Assembly: GCA_022818135.1 (NCBI GenBank)
Contig: JAFMSR010000019.1
Location: forward strand, 3,391,357 to 3,455,356
DNA length: 64,000 nucleotides
Reading direction: 5' to 3'
Source of the DNA: Saxidomus purpurata
Taxonomy: Eukaryota; Mollusca; Bivalvia; Venerida; Veneridae
This document shows positions 27,801-37,602 of the stretch, in pieces; within the stretch, counting starts at the first letter, position 1; every line of letters begins with the position of its first letter. The translations under genes and the position numbers were made by a program. Under the pieces are notes generated by a model. The model ran no database searches and had not been told where the DNA came from. It saw nothing but the letters and a program-made list of their open reading frames with translations.

Positions 27801-30800
27801 ACGTTTGTAAGCATGATTAAGCTTACCGGGTATATGATAGGGGGATAACCCTAGGTACTGTACTTGAGCGGCCAGTAACCCAAAATACTGGTTATTGAGG
27901 TTAACGTGGTTGCACCATGTCTGCCTTACTATTCCCTAGACTCAACTTTCTGCATTATATATATATATATACATTTGTACTTACGCCGTGCATCTTATAT
28001 GATCACGTAAAAAATAAACCGTTGACTTATTCAAAACGACACTGTCTATATACTAGTACGTACCATGTTCACAATTTAATCCCGTGAAGCCTGAAGTGCA
28101 TGCACATGTGTAATTGTTGATACCGTCAATACATGTTCCATTACCACAATCGCTAGAGATACAGTAATCAATATCTGTAAGTATACATAAACATTGTTTA
28201 CGAATTCATACACACATGTGTGCACATTTGTTATTACGCAGTGAATTTAATATGATTTCGTTAAATTAAAAGATTAATTTATTACAAACGACATTGTCAA
28301 TGTATCAGAACATACCACGTTCACAACTCCGACCTGTGAAGCCCGATGTACATGCACATGTGTAATTGTTGATACCGTCAATGCATGTTCCATTACCACA
28401 TTGGCTAGAGGTACAGCCATCAGTATATGTAAGTATACATATACCTTGTACTGTATTAGACGTACAGAGTATGCGGATGAGATATACGTGGCATGATATC
28501 ACTGACAAGTTATTCAGTTATATTAGAGAGTACCCAATGAATGGGTAAGTGAATCAGATAATGTGCTTATTTAAACGAGTTAGAAAGTCTGGTTGTAGGG
28601 CAGTCAAAGTCATAGAGAAATTAGTCGAATATAATTATGCAGTGTACAACATAATATTAACGACCGAAAAAGTGAAATTATGATATAAAATACAAGGCTA
28701 AACTTTCATATGTACATTAATGAAACGTGTAACCTTATTCAGAAATAATTCATACGCACCATTTTCGCAGAACTGTCCACTGTATCCAGCTGAACAGAGA
28801 CATTCAAAGTTGTCTCCCTTTGTAATACAGTTCCCTTTATGGCAAGGATTCGATAAGCAAGGCTCTGAAAAAAAATGAAACGATTTATTAGAATTAGTAT
28901 GAAATAAAGGCACTGGCTTATCTGGAGGTCAATCATCCCATTTGATAATTTTTAAATGTCCTTCTACATCAGGACTTTTACTTTTCCGTACCAAGTAGGG
29001 GTACGTAGATTGAGACATTAAATGTTTTCATATGACAATCATTTTCTAAAGATGTATTTGCCCAGTATTTCAGAACATTAAACAACTACAAGACACGTTT
29101 TGCACGTTTCAATTGACTGTGCTGTTTTAAAAGAATAACATCTGTACAACTCTGCACAACATGGTGTGCGGGTTAGATGTACATATATATTTTATATTGC
29201 GGACACATTCTACAGAATGATCAAGTTTTCCCTCTCAAGAAGTCTAGACCACAAAAGAGAGCTTATACAAAAAAACTGGTGACGATTTTACTGAAACCGT
29301 CCCATGAAAGAGCCATCCCCTCCCCTCGGGCGGCTTTACAAAAATTGCCCCAGTTGCTGCCAGGCAAGCCAATAAAGTTAGTGTAATGGTACAAGGAAGC
29401 AGCCAAAGTCTCAGTCACATTAAAGTATAGAAAAGTAATTGACGTATGAAATTAGTTAAAAGCTTTCAAATTTGCTGTCAACGGATGGTACTGTACATCC
29501 TTTATTAGATACATGAACTGAAACGAAGCTCCATTGAAAAGAAAACCGAAGTGCTGAGGGTGATCTCCATGATCAGGCAAAGACTATCGGAAAATTGCAA
29601 AGCGATATTAAATTTATTTTTACCGTAAAATGTTTTCTCTTAACTCATATGATCGTGGAAAATGTCGATTCAAATGAAACAACCTATCTTTTCCCAAATT
29701 ACTAGCTCACAGAGCAATAACACATTTTGATATGATTAGAACCGTACAGAAAATTGGCAAAATACGTGTGTGTGTGTACGTTCGTGTTTCTGTGTGTATT
29801 CATATGGGAGTCTGTCTATTTATTTCCCTGTTTTTCTATTGACACTCGTAACGGGTATGGATATCTTACATTTTATAATTTCAATTTATTTAATGAATTT
29901 GCTTGATGAAATTGTACTTATCTATATTGCATATTTGTATATCGAGAGAGTAACTAAACGAGGTTACCCCTTTTGGGGCCTGAAAAGAAAAAAAAATAAA
30001 ATAAAACGTTTTCCCTTTAATTCTCTGACACGACCTCATTTTAATTATGATTTAAAACCACTTTCAGTTTTAAGTCATTTCTGTGTTTTCATTGATCGCA
30101 TAATTTCGGCTATCCTTTTTGAGGGAATTGTACATTTTCTTACCCTTTGGTGAAGGTTACAATTTGATTAAATGTATGAGAAAAAAGCAAGGAAATACAA
30201 TTTCTTTTGCGTGATTAATAACAGTAGGGTTAGTAACGAATAAAAGAAATCGGAAATTTGTTTACTTATTTGCATCCATCACCTTTGAACATTATCATAT
30301 TATAATTAATCATGACAATTTATGAATATATCAATTTTGTATATTAAAAAATTTCATGATGTAATAATTAATTATTACCTCAGACCAATCGCCATTATTT
30401 TTACATGTAGATTCTCTTTATAACACTTTCAATTCATTAAAGTTTTTTCAATCACATCTTTGTTATAAACGATGACTTACGGCATTTTGTTTCGCAGGAA
30501 CTAATTTCAATTGGATTTCCGAAACAATAGCTTCCAAGGGGTGACGGTTTCGGATTCGAGCATGTTCGTGATCTTTGTCGGATACCAGTTGCGCATTGTT
30601 CTCCACTACAATTGCTCCATGTTTGCCAGTCAGACCAGCTGCCATCTGTGTAATATAAGGTTAGACTAAATAACAACGGCCCTACTATATTATAGCCGGC
30701 ATAGATTTGCTTTTTTAATATAATATAATTAAATCGGTTTAAATCTTTAAAGTAGCATAGCTAAGCCCCGCTAAAGTATACATTAGAAACACGCAATACG

Positions 30801-33800
30801 GTGTTGCTGTGGTTTGAAATGATTTGTTTTTATTTGTCAAACTTCTTCAGGAACACTTGCTGGAAGCACAAAAGATATAGAAATTGTCTTGATAAAATCG
30901 CCACGTCACGTCGGATTAACATTTGCTATTGTACTGAAATAATTACGTTCAGAACAGTTCCTGTTACCATGAAAATATATCCTACTTTTCGACATTTATA
31001 CATGTACATGCATGTAAACGATGTTTATTACATATGGACAACACAAAGTCATGACTATCCAAGAGGTTTATTTTAAAAATAAAATCATCTTACAGTAGAC
31101 AAGAATATCTGTGAAACTGGCGGCGTTGATGAAATTATATTACATTACATTATTACATTATTTAAATGAAAAGAACCAGCCAGGATAACCTATATTGTTC
31201 ACATACAAACAAAAAGAATAAATTCACGGTGAATTCAACTAAGACATAGTTGATGATTTAGAAATGCATTTTAAGATTATATTCAACAACATCTTCGGCT
31301 GATGCTTTGCACTAACCGATAAAAAATTATTAGACAAAAATCGGATACAAGCTGCCCGCGTTCAGTGTGATGAACCCTACTGTTATATGTTATGCTGGAG
31401 AGTAATCGCAGTGGGTGTTTGAGTTTTATAACTTTCACTTCGGTTATAAACTAGAGTCAGAACTTACCAGACAAAATCAACTGAAAGTGAGAAAATCACC
31501 CGACTTTACCGTAGTTTCTTCTACCAAAGAAAAAGACGAATAAAATACCTGTAGGTTGAAATCAGAAATTTCAATCTACAGAAACTAATCTTAAATCCTG
31601 AAATACTGTAAAAAATAATTCGCCAGGTTTTTATTTTGGCTAATTTCGAGAATGAAGCACTTTGCAATTAATCAAACTCGCTAAAAAAACGAACAAACAA
31701 TGATTATGTATAATATGGTGCTCCCTCTCGAATTAAAAAACTGGCGAATAAATAGAAAATTGAAAAATATCGAAAATAAAGCTTTTTACAGTAGATTCTT
31801 CTGGATGCCTCTCGCATCAAAATAAACAACTTTGGAAATAGATTAGTTTGATTTGACCAGATACTATTTCATGTACTATTTATAACTCTTAAACACATTA
31901 TATATCCACATGCTACATCAAAATCATTAATGAAAAAGACCTATCGGTATTTTGATCTAATGATGAATGTTCAAAGCAGGGTAATAAATTCTGAACAAAT
32001 AATTGAATGTGTCTAAGATGTATACTTTAGTAAAAGAGTATTTGTTTCATTCTATTTATACTATTTTAAGCAGTAAATGACATGTTATGTTCTGCTTTCA
32101 AGACATACCAAATCCTATTGTTTTGTTTCGAAAATTTAATTTTATTCTTCAAACTTCATGGAAAGAAATCATTTGTGCTATTTTATTATCCAAGTCATTA
32201 CTTAGAGGAACAATAATTTGCACAAAATATGGCTAAAAATTGTGTTTTATCTCATATTTCGCTGTAAACTCATGATTACAAGAATAATCTTGATGTTCTT
32301 TAACTAATAAGACTTTACGTGTAATACCTGCACATGCTCCTGGATAGCATAATTGAACTTCTTGACTATTCCCTATGCAATTGTGTTCAAATATATTTGG
32401 CACTGCATCAGTACATGTCCTTTCCCGACTCTGCATACCAATACCACAGCTTGTAGAGCATGGACTCCATTCATACCAGTCAGTCCACCCACTTTGTACT
32501 AAAATTAGGTCGTTGAGTGACAAACGTTAACTTGAAGATTAGAAACAAACCAGTAAATAACTTTTAAGTCAGCGAAACACGTCAGTCATGTTTCAAATCA
32601 ATTCATCACATCACACTAGTAATAGGAAAGTGTATCATTGCAATTGTTCTGTGTCTTGTCTTTACCCCGCAGATAAATAAAATGCAAGGTTAACTCAGTT
32701 GGAATTGCTTAGCGAAACTATAAGGTAAATGATGATGTTGTGCTGTTACTATATTGTAACTTCTTAAAAAAATTGATATACTAAAGAAAATTCATTACCA
32801 GGGCACGGTTCACTAAAACAGGATTTCACATCTGTAGCATGTCCAGAACAATCACTACCACCTTTTTGCGGTGCAGGATTAGAACACGATCGTGTACGAA
32901 TTTGGGAACCGATTTCACATGTGGCATCACAATCAGACCAAAATGACCACGGCGACCAGTTTCCATCCACTTAAATGTGCAAGCAATTAACGATGGATAA
33001 AAGTATAAGAAAGAGGAGAAGAGCGTCAGTCATTTTCAATAATGCTTGTTTATAACAACTCCTGTTGTCAACTGGTAAACAATTATGTTGGCAATAAAAG
33101 CGTTTCAATGAAAAGATAATACCATCATTACAAATATCAAAATGTTCAGCACATACCCACGTCACACACGTTGCAATAATTTGGACATAGTTTCTTTGCT
33201 TTATCGGCAAGGTTGCAGATATCAATCAAAGAATTAAGTACAGCACAATCAACCGTGTCATTGTCAACACACGAAGAAGCTGGAAAAACAATGAAAGAAC
33301 AGTTTAACAATTACTCTTGATGTAATAGAAAAGGGCAAAAAAAAACCCACTCAATTTCTAAAGTAAAAATGTGATCCAAGGTGTAATGTACTAGTAGTAA
33401 TACAATGCCAAAGCTTTAGATTGATTTGAGTTTAGCAGTAACACAATAATGTGTAATATTTTAAAAGTGAACTCATTCTTGAAATACATTGTATATGTAT
33501 ATCTTTTGTGGCTGATCCTTTTTCCTTTCAAGATTTAGCTGATTCACAAATTTCATCAGCACCATTGAAATATCAAAGGGGTTTTCAGTGAACATAAACA
33601 TACTATATAGCCGTTCGCAGTCAAGCAAGTTACATCAGTTTAAAGACAGAATACAGACACTTTCTTTTATTTCAAACTTTTTTATGTAGAAGGCGTAGAA
33701 CCTTTTCTTCAGTTTAATGAATCAGTAATATATAATAACACTGAATATACTGATTTTGCATAATAAAAGGTAATGAAAATGTGTGCGTTTTAGTACATAT

Positions 33801-36050
33801 ACATTTTAAACATTTAGTATGTGGTTCGGTGAAAGTAGATTGAAATTTTAAGACGGTACATTTGATACGTAGTGAGATAACCATGCGCTTCTGTTCTAAT
33901 ATGCACATGTATTATATGTAGAGAGAGACATTACTTTACCAATATATCACTACAAGCTGATGAATTTCAATGGATTTAATAAAACAACAAAAACCCGTAC
34001 CTGCCCTCCCGAATACTGACAGCAAAACTGAAAAAGAATGGGGCCATATGTTAATTGAATAATTCAAACTACGTTCTTGTTTCTAACTGTCACGGATGAT
34101 GGTGTTTAAGTATGAATACAGTCGTGAACCTTGAAACCTTCAGTCATGGAACACAATGTGCAGTACAAAGTATCAATGACCCACCAAATTCGCTACAAAC
34201 GTTTTATTTCGGTATTTCATCGAAAATTGTAGAAGTGAATTACTAACGATAATTACACTTTTTACTAGTAAAACCCTTTGCCTTGTTGGTCACTTAATGG
34301 AATTGCACGATTATTAGAAAGAAGCCTTACATTATCCTAAATTAAATTCACTAACAGTTTCGTTTCGATGAAAAGTAAGTTGCTATAAAAAGCACAGGAC
34401 CGTACAAAACAACGTGTTTTAATCGCAAAATGTGCGTCTTTTGTCAATATTATCTGCACTTCTCTTTAACTTTGTTAATTGTTTACATGTTTAATATTTG
34501 TCACATGAATAATTGCATCACGCTGTTTCTTGAAACAAGTATAATATCTAAGCATGCAGGAGTGGAAAACAGTAGATAACTAAAATGCGTTTCGGACATT
34601 AAAATCAAATAGCTTATTTTTGTAGCGGGCTAAAAATTATAATGGGTGCTGATTGTTTATTTGCTTATGTTCGAAGTAAATATTTGAAGATTGTTCTAAC
34701 GAAGTGTAATTTCCGTTTGTTTGAAAAAATATAAAAGCAAATTTCTTGTAGATAATATTTTGCTTTGCTCTATTGAAATAAAAACAACTAATAAAAATTA
34801 TCAGTTCATGCTTAGCATGAACATCATGTGTTATCTAAGTAATGACCAGGAAATAAATAGCATATAATATATGACAAAGAGCGCCTTAATGGTTTTCTTT
34901 GCTACTTGATTCTTAGTACATTGTACACAGTCATGTACTATGATATGTTGTATTTGTAGTCCTTCTAGTTTGGGTATAATTGTTATAGGCTTGTCGAAAA
35001 AAAAGATTGTAATACATGTCGAAGATCTAGGACTATTTCTATCAAAAGAAAATCACGCGAAAAGGTTTAAAAAACCATATCATGGCGTGACAAACGTTTC
35101 AAAGTTCCTCGTCAAATTTATACAAAAATGTATATTCAATAAAAAATATATTACTAAAAAGAAAATGTGTTTCCTATAATTGCAATATATTTATTCAATG
35201 AAAATAGTTACAGAATAAAAAGCAAATTTTTGTTCAATAAGTAATGCATTTATTCATTAAAATATTTATAGATTCAAAAAGTAAATATCTAATCTATAAT
35301 TGCAATATATATTTATTTAATAAAACATGTGGACTTACATAATATTTGTTCTAGAAGAAATATATCTTCTTATGTTCGATATATTGCGTGTTTAAAAAAT
35401 GCATTGTTTAAACAAAAACAGTGTCTATAATTAGCATACTTGGATACTGTGATAGCAGTAGTCGGAGCGTAGCAGTTGTCACACCGAGCGCACGGTACAC
35501 GCACGATGTACGCACGTTACACGCGCGTTGCACCTACGCTAAATTCATGTCATCTAGCGTGATATACCGTCTTCGGCATACCATGCTTGAATTCTTCATA
35601 GCCGATATAAGACGAAATTACAATGTTTGAACAAATGTTTACATGGTATAACGTTCCTTGTATGACATATTGAACTGATATATAAACGATATTTTTTACG
35701 GTTATTTTATGCAGTTTTCAATAGCTGTACAGACCGGGGACGTTTAAACATATACAGATTATAAAAGATACGTGTAATATGTTACGTTACAAACATGAAA
35801 GTTACAAAATGCATAAACGCACTGTATACTATTAAAACGTAACTACAGTTGATATAAGGAAAGTTACAAGTTGTTTGTCAGAATTAATATGATGTTTAAT
35901 AACATAGCGTGAATCTAGCAAAAGATAGATATTCATTTAACATGACCATGTTACAGCAGAAGTTTATTAGAGATTGACCAAAGAGCTATTATCAAACAAA
36001 AGGGTCATTACACAGAAAGTTGACAGAAATATCTTACCAAAGAACAGCAT
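12614..36050 (-). CDS. Secreted ShKT-TSP1(x3)-EGF(x3)-fibrinogen-related protein (13-exon gene model)
   Basis: Thirteen minus-strand exons join with matching phases into 1668 nt, 555 residues plus stop. Domains in order: signal peptide (1-14, hydrophobic run LFFVLLSVFG), ShKT domain with six Cys (17-52), three thrombospondin type-1 domains (about 55-111, 112-168, 169-223), three EGF domains (224-258, 259-303, 304-340) and a fibrinogen-related domain (about 343-555). Exons for ShKT, TSP1 and EGF modules are all phase 1-1, as expected for shuffled extracellular modules. The predicted product is secreted. Fibrinogen-related domains commonly bind acetylated sugars or surface patterns, and TSP1, EGF and ShKT usually mediate protein contacts. 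A recognition or matrix role is inference. Oddities: EGF exon 8 lost its normal acceptor, intron 10 contains an inserted Tigger element, and a 184-nt homopolymer follows the stop. The exon 12 donor choice and the very short first exon are the weakest parts. Confidence 0.8.
12956..13660 (+). repeat. Tandem duplication, unit ~355 bp, two copies
   Basis: 12956-13310 and 13311-13660 are related along their length; both contain GCTCTCAGATTT, AAAGCGTT(G/A)CAAACGCTTTT and AGCGGTGCCGT(T/A)AA. A third partial copy is at 41411-41625. AAAGCGTTxCAAACGCTTT is itself a near-palindrome. Non-coding. Confidence 0.75.
13669..14040 (+). mobile_element. MITE-like repeat, TIR AAAGGG type, diverged copy
   Basis: Begins TTTAAAGGGGCTTCCGCTAC and shares internal blocks (for example TTTACGGTACTGCA-like and CTTGTAGGTTAA-like stretches) with 11721-12089 and 15593-15957. 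The right end is decayed. It abuts the preceding tandem duplication. Confidence 0.55.
14060..14116 (+). repeat. Short constant-end insertion family, copy b
   Basis: AAAAAACAAAAATAATATCA followed by AACAGGGAATGCCACGTACC and AAAAACGCAGCCTCCC; similarity ends there. Full description under copy a at 8070. Confidence 0.85.
14155..15213 (+). mobile_element. Satellite-bearing Helitron/pearl-like element 1
   Basis: Starts TTTAGCTCACCTGAGC and ends in a hairpin AGGGCCATCATGGCCCT followed by CTTG. Inside: a CGTCCGT-type simple repeat (14205-14240), about three ~150-bp tandem units with GGTCAAAAACTAGGTCACA (14340-14740), a second array of ~41-bp units (14741-14970), and unique sequence. There is no transposase. 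The layout resembles mollusc pearl/HINE non-autonomous elements; that family assignment is inference. Confidence 0.65.
14741..14970 (+). repeat. Minisatellite, ~41-bp unit, six copies
   Basis: Six copies start with GTGCAGATCATGATCAGACA (one copy reads GACCAGCC) at 14741, 14774, 14816, 14857, 14898 and 14940. Each carries the perfect palindrome GATCATGATC except the fourth. Confidence 0.9.
15593..15957 (+). mobile_element. MITE-like repeat, TIR AAAGGG type, copy b
   Basis: Left end TTTAAAAGGGCACTCCCTAC, right end TATGGTATGTCCCTTAAAAT. It aligns with 11721-12089 nearly end to end, including the conserved GTTTTGGAGGTTATTTAGTT near the right end. Confidence 0.75.
16126..16372. mobile_element. 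MITE with 30-bp terminal inverted repeats
   Basis: The left terminus 16126-16155 starts CGTCGCCTTATTTCCAGAAC, and the right terminus 16343-16372 is its inverted copy with about three mismatches. The 247-bp element has no coding sequence. Confidence 0.7.
17706..18452 (+). mobile_element. Satellite-bearing Helitron/pearl-like element 2
   Basis: An 11-bp perfect inverted repeat TGTGTCGCCCT bounds it (17706-17716 and 18442-18452). Just inside the left end is a CCGTCCGT simple repeat. The interior holds about four ~155-bp tandem units (marker CTTAACGTTGGCTATAACTT at 17787, 17948 and 18254, plus a shortened unit). Immediately outside the right end is a small hairpin GTGTTCTACTGAACAC. No ORF. Same design as the elements at 14155 and 46591. 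Confidence 0.7.
18806..18974 (-). CDS. Fibrinogen-related gene, exon 12 (fibrinogen domain, middle)
   Basis: 169 nt, acceptor AATGCAG, entering in phase 1. It encodes [20 protein letters not shown] and [14 protein letters not shown]. The donor shown (GTATAT after 18806) is chosen because it gives the phase 2 needed by the last exon. A better-looking donor, GTATGT after 18810, would put the last exon out of frame. Confidence 0.75.
19158..19254 (-). CDS. Fibrinogen-related gene, exon 11 (fibrinogen domain, middle)
   Basis: 97 nt, acceptor TTTAAATAG, donor GTATGA, phase 0 to 1. It reads [20 protein letters not shown] and then [12 protein letters not shown], joining directly to the WT that ends exon 10. 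The edge of the Tigger transposon lies only 57 bp before its acceptor. Confidence 0.9.
19758..19790 (+). repeat. Short constant-end insertion family, copy c
   Basis: AAAAAAACAAAAATAATATC then AAACAGGGAATGC, stopping exactly where the 5'-truncated LINE begins. The shared core is cut after GGGAATGC here. Confidence 0.8.
19791..22795 (+). pseudogene. Non-LTR retrotransposon remnant (endonuclease end, reverse transcriptase, tail)
   Basis: 5'-truncated inside the endonuclease domain ([14 protein letters not shown], then [16 protein letters not shown]). The reverse transcriptase follows with [38 protein letters not shown] and the catalytic FSDDTVLFS (usually FADD). The C-terminal region is recognisable through about 22300 (NYGCEIWGW and [12 protein letters not shown]). 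Several frameshifts and stops break it, for example near 21680, where a short insertion interrupts NKL...KWNLTVN. It ends in a TA run and a TTGAA/AATTG-type tandem tail (22715-22795), typical of LINE 3' ends. The clade is not certain. Confidence 0.85.
21640..21663 (+). repeat. Short constant-end insertion family, copy d (shortest)
   Basis: Only AAAAAACAAAAATAATATCA plus AAC remains. It lies inside the reverse transcriptase frame, where relatives would be expected to continue straight from NKL to the Trp-Asn-Leu motif, so it reads as an insertion. Confidence 0.6.
23157..24680 (+). pseudogene. Tigger/pogo-type transposase, broken
   Basis: It starts with ATG and a basic stretch, [12 protein letters not shown], then SPENKIKII. 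Next comes an interruption (23233 to about 23443) holding short-insertion copy e. The helix-turn-helix resumes with [19 protein letters not shown]. The CENP-B-like DNA-binding region has several stops. The catalytic domain is recognisable from [11 protein letters not shown] (first Asp present) and KNPRCF-like [10 protein letters not shown]. The middle, including the second catalytic Asp region, is deleted at about 24045-24065. The C-terminal end [20 protein letters not shown] and [16 protein letters not shown] follows. Family length is about 500 residues, so roughly 100 are gone. Clearly inactive. Confidence 0.8.
23233..23309 (-). repeat. Short constant-end insertion family, copy e
   Basis: The reverse complement of the family: on the minus strand it runs from the A-rich end through CAGGGAATGCCACGTACC and GCAGCCTCCCCAAAACGAGC to CCCCACAGC. 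It interrupts the transposase reading frame. Confidence 0.85.
25455..25700 (+). mobile_element. tRNA-derived SINE
   Basis: The head resembles a tRNA: TCCGTGGTCGAGGGGTTAGA contains an A-box-like motif, and GGTTAGATTTC about 70 bp later is a decayed B box. The body ends in ATGACCAAAATACATTGAAA and CGGGCATTAAACTA, a 3' region that I recall from mollusc SINEs. It is in intron 10 of the minus-strand gene, on the opposite strand. Confidence 0.6.
27309..27442 (-). CDS. Fibrinogen-related gene, exon 10 (fibrinogen domain, N-terminal part)
   Basis: 134 nt, acceptor GATTTCAG, donor GTACGT, entering in phase 1 and leaving in phase 0. It encodes [16 protein letters not shown] and [12 protein letters not shown], the canonical start of a fibrinogen-related domain. 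Confidence 0.9.
28064..28174 (-). CDS. Fibrinogen-related gene, exon 9 (EGF domain 3)
   Basis: 111 nt, acceptor CTTACAG, donor GTACGT, phase 1-1. EGF domain with six cysteines. The exon and its flanking intron bases duplicate exon 8 at a 252-bp spacing. Confidence 0.85.
28316..28450 (-). CDS. Fibrinogen-related gene, exon 8 (EGF domain 2), acceptor uncertain
   Basis: The EGF body ([17 protein letters not shown]) and donor GTATGT are intact and nearly identical to exon 9. At the position where exon 9 has its acceptor CAG (28175), this copy has CAT (28427), so the homologous acceptor is destroyed. The start given here uses the next AG upstream in the transcript (28452-28451), which adds 24 nt in the right phase and brings an extra Cys. 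Skipping the exon would also keep the frame, giving a 510-residue protein. Confidence 0.5.
28760..28864 (-). CDS. Fibrinogen-related gene, exon 7 (EGF domain 1)
   Basis: 105 nt, acceptor TTTTTTTTCAG, donor GTGCGT, phase 1-1. It encodes an EGF domain with six cysteines, including [12 protein letters not shown]. Confidence 0.85.
30481..30645 (-). CDS. Fibrinogen-related gene, exon 6 (TSP1 domain 3)
   Basis: 165 nt, acceptor TTACACAG, donor GTAAGT, phase 1-1. It encodes [18 protein letters not shown] and RSRTCSNP, the third TSP1 repeat. Confidence 0.88.
32328..32498 (-). CDS. Fibrinogen-related gene, exon 5 (TSP1 domain 2)
   Basis: 171 nt, acceptor CTAATTTTAG, donor GTATTA, phase 1-1. It encodes [17 protein letters not shown] and RERTC, a canonical TSP1 repeat with six cysteines. 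Same length as exon 4. Confidence 0.88.
32799..32969 (-). CDS. Fibrinogen-related gene, exon 4 (TSP1 domain 1)
   Basis: 171 nt, phase 1-1, donor GTAATG. It encodes a thrombospondin type-1 repeat with the Trp ladder [10 protein letters not shown] and the RTRSCSNP core. The acceptor ends TTTAAG with a weak pyrimidine tract, but the phase fits exactly. Confidence 0.85.
33157..33279 (-). CDS. Fibrinogen-related gene, exon 3 (ShKT domain)
   Basis: 123 nt, acceptor TTTTTCCAG, donor GTATGT, phase 1-1. It encodes residues 14-54. Six cysteines sit at 17, 25, 35, 45, 49 and 52 with the ShKT pattern, ending in [10 protein letters not shown]. ShKT modules occur widely in secreted animal proteins, and here it is one module of a large protein. 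Confidence 0.8.
34001..34027 (-). CDS. Fibrinogen-related gene, exon 2 (signal peptide end)
   Basis: A 27-nt micro-exon with acceptor CTTTTTCAG and donor GTACGG. In phase it reads LLSVFGRA, completing the hydrophobic core and a small-residue cleavage site before the ShKT domain. Confidence 0.65.
35105..35330 (+). repeat. AT-rich minisatellite, ~60-bp unit
   Basis: Three to four imperfect units share ATTGCAATATATTTATTCAA-type sequence followed by AAAAAGxAAAT. It lies in intron 1 of the fibrinogen-related gene. Confidence 0.55.
35456..35550 (+). mobile_element. Isolated end of the CAGTAGTCGG transposon family
   Basis: CAGTAGTCGGAGCGTAGCAG and the following GCACGATGTACGCACGTTAC match the inverted right end of the 5.46-kb element at 55569-61031, including the subterminal ACGCAC repeats. 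No partner end is seen nearby, so this is a fragment. Confidence 0.75.
36038..36050 (-). CDS. Fibrinogen-related gene, exon 1 (start codon)
   Basis: ATG CTG TTC TTT G, then the donor GTAAGA. It supplies the first four residues and phase 1. It was chosen because the next exon needs exactly one leading base and the joined product gives a signal-peptide-like hydrophobic start. Being only 13 coding bases, it cannot be proven from sequence alone. Confidence 0.6.
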
Positions 36051-37560
36051 ATCTCCAGAAGGTATATTTCGACTCCCTGGCCAAACTTATAATCTAAAAT
36101 GCGTTAAAACGTATTAAATTTGTTTCCCACAATGAACAATCGGTAGAATATTCGCGGGCCAAATTGCGTTCTCAACATAATTTTAAAAACTCTTTTCAAC
36201 ATTTTTACGGATGATTCCAACATTCAATGATGTTGTTAAGTCCTCCAACGACCTGAATCAATTTTTACACTTATATATATAATACTCAAGGAAACGTTTC
36301 GAAAAAAACCCGCTTATTACTTCCTCGCATAGACTTAAAATGTTCTTGATTTGAATCAAACACCTTTCTCCACACTAACAATATCTGTTAAGCTGGGTTC
36401 AAACTTCTGATGTCAAAAGTAATTCCGAACTGTTTAATATATAATCATACATAGATCATAACTTTCAAAATGCTTACGAATAATAAACTTAGATAATTGA
36501 AATAACGATTGCTCACGAAAATACCGATTATCTCGTCTGTTTAACCTCTATGCAAGTCGCCTTTCCTAAATACAAATGAAAATGCGCAGCTGCGGCAGTG
36601 ATGATTGCTTTTTATCTGGTGTGTAACTTGATATACACAACTGAAGATATGAAACAGCCAATCATTGAAATCAGATATAAACCAGAGAGTTTCTGAATCA
36701 GTTAACAGTTCTTAGAAGTCGGCTGCTTAAAAATCATCAAATCGGATTGCCGCGAGGGTAGCATGCATGAACATTACAAGAGAGGCATGATGGTTCTAAA
36801 AGCTCACTTGAGAACATTAACGTGTTTGGTATTCAAACCATTTTTTGGAGCTTGCATGCTGATTCTTTTCTATTTGATCACTGTTGATGGGAATGGATCT
36901 CATGAAAAAAGCTAATGCTGAGATAATAATTCATCTTTGAAATGAGAATTAAAGCTTAACATTCTGTAACGGGACCATTGACCTTCAGCCAAACGTACGG
37001 ACGAATGGACGACCATATGTATATACGACCGTGATTACACGTATTTAATTTACGTACAAAAAACTTCTAGTAAATGTCTTATAATGTATACTTGCAGCAA
37101 AAGCATAACAGAAATTTGCCACTATACTGGGTGGTGCCCTCAGGGGCATACCCCCCCCTCCCCTCCCCGAAAACGACAAATACATATAGTTCTTCATGTG
37201 GCACACTTTTATCGTCTTCTTTCAATTACATTCATCTGCTTTGTTACACACATGCGGCATAGATTGCCCGACTATGCTAATTTATCTGTTGTTATCGTTG
37301 CAGCTTTCAGCATGCATTACTATATGGATTCATCTTTAGTTATATAAACAACTTGTTGTCGTCAACACATTATAAACAATCGTGTATCATCCCTCCTGCA
37401 AACAAGCTACAGTTATAAATAATAAAATGGAGGCAATGTTATTGCTCGTGTGGTGTTTATGCCTGAATAAAATAAGGTATTCACAGGAATTTATAAGTGT
37501 TGTCTTAGGAAACACACATAAACTTGTCTGCATTGTAACTGGTCTGAGAAAACAAAATTG

Positions 37561-37602
37561 ATATATATATATCAATACGAGTATATATATATATATATAT
37601 GT
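37561..37602. repeat. AT microsatellite
   Basis: Two runs of alternating AT separated by CAATACGAG. Confidence 0.85.

Noticed and set aside
29177..29386. Pro/Lys-rich plus-strand frame followed by peptide-like stretches to 29600
   Set aside because: Could be an old transposon fragment, but no motif I can name; left unannotated.
29770..30153. 127-codon plus-strand open frame, hydrophobic
   Set aside because: The hydrophobicity follows from T-rich DNA; no family resemblance, and it lies within an intron of the minus-strand gene.
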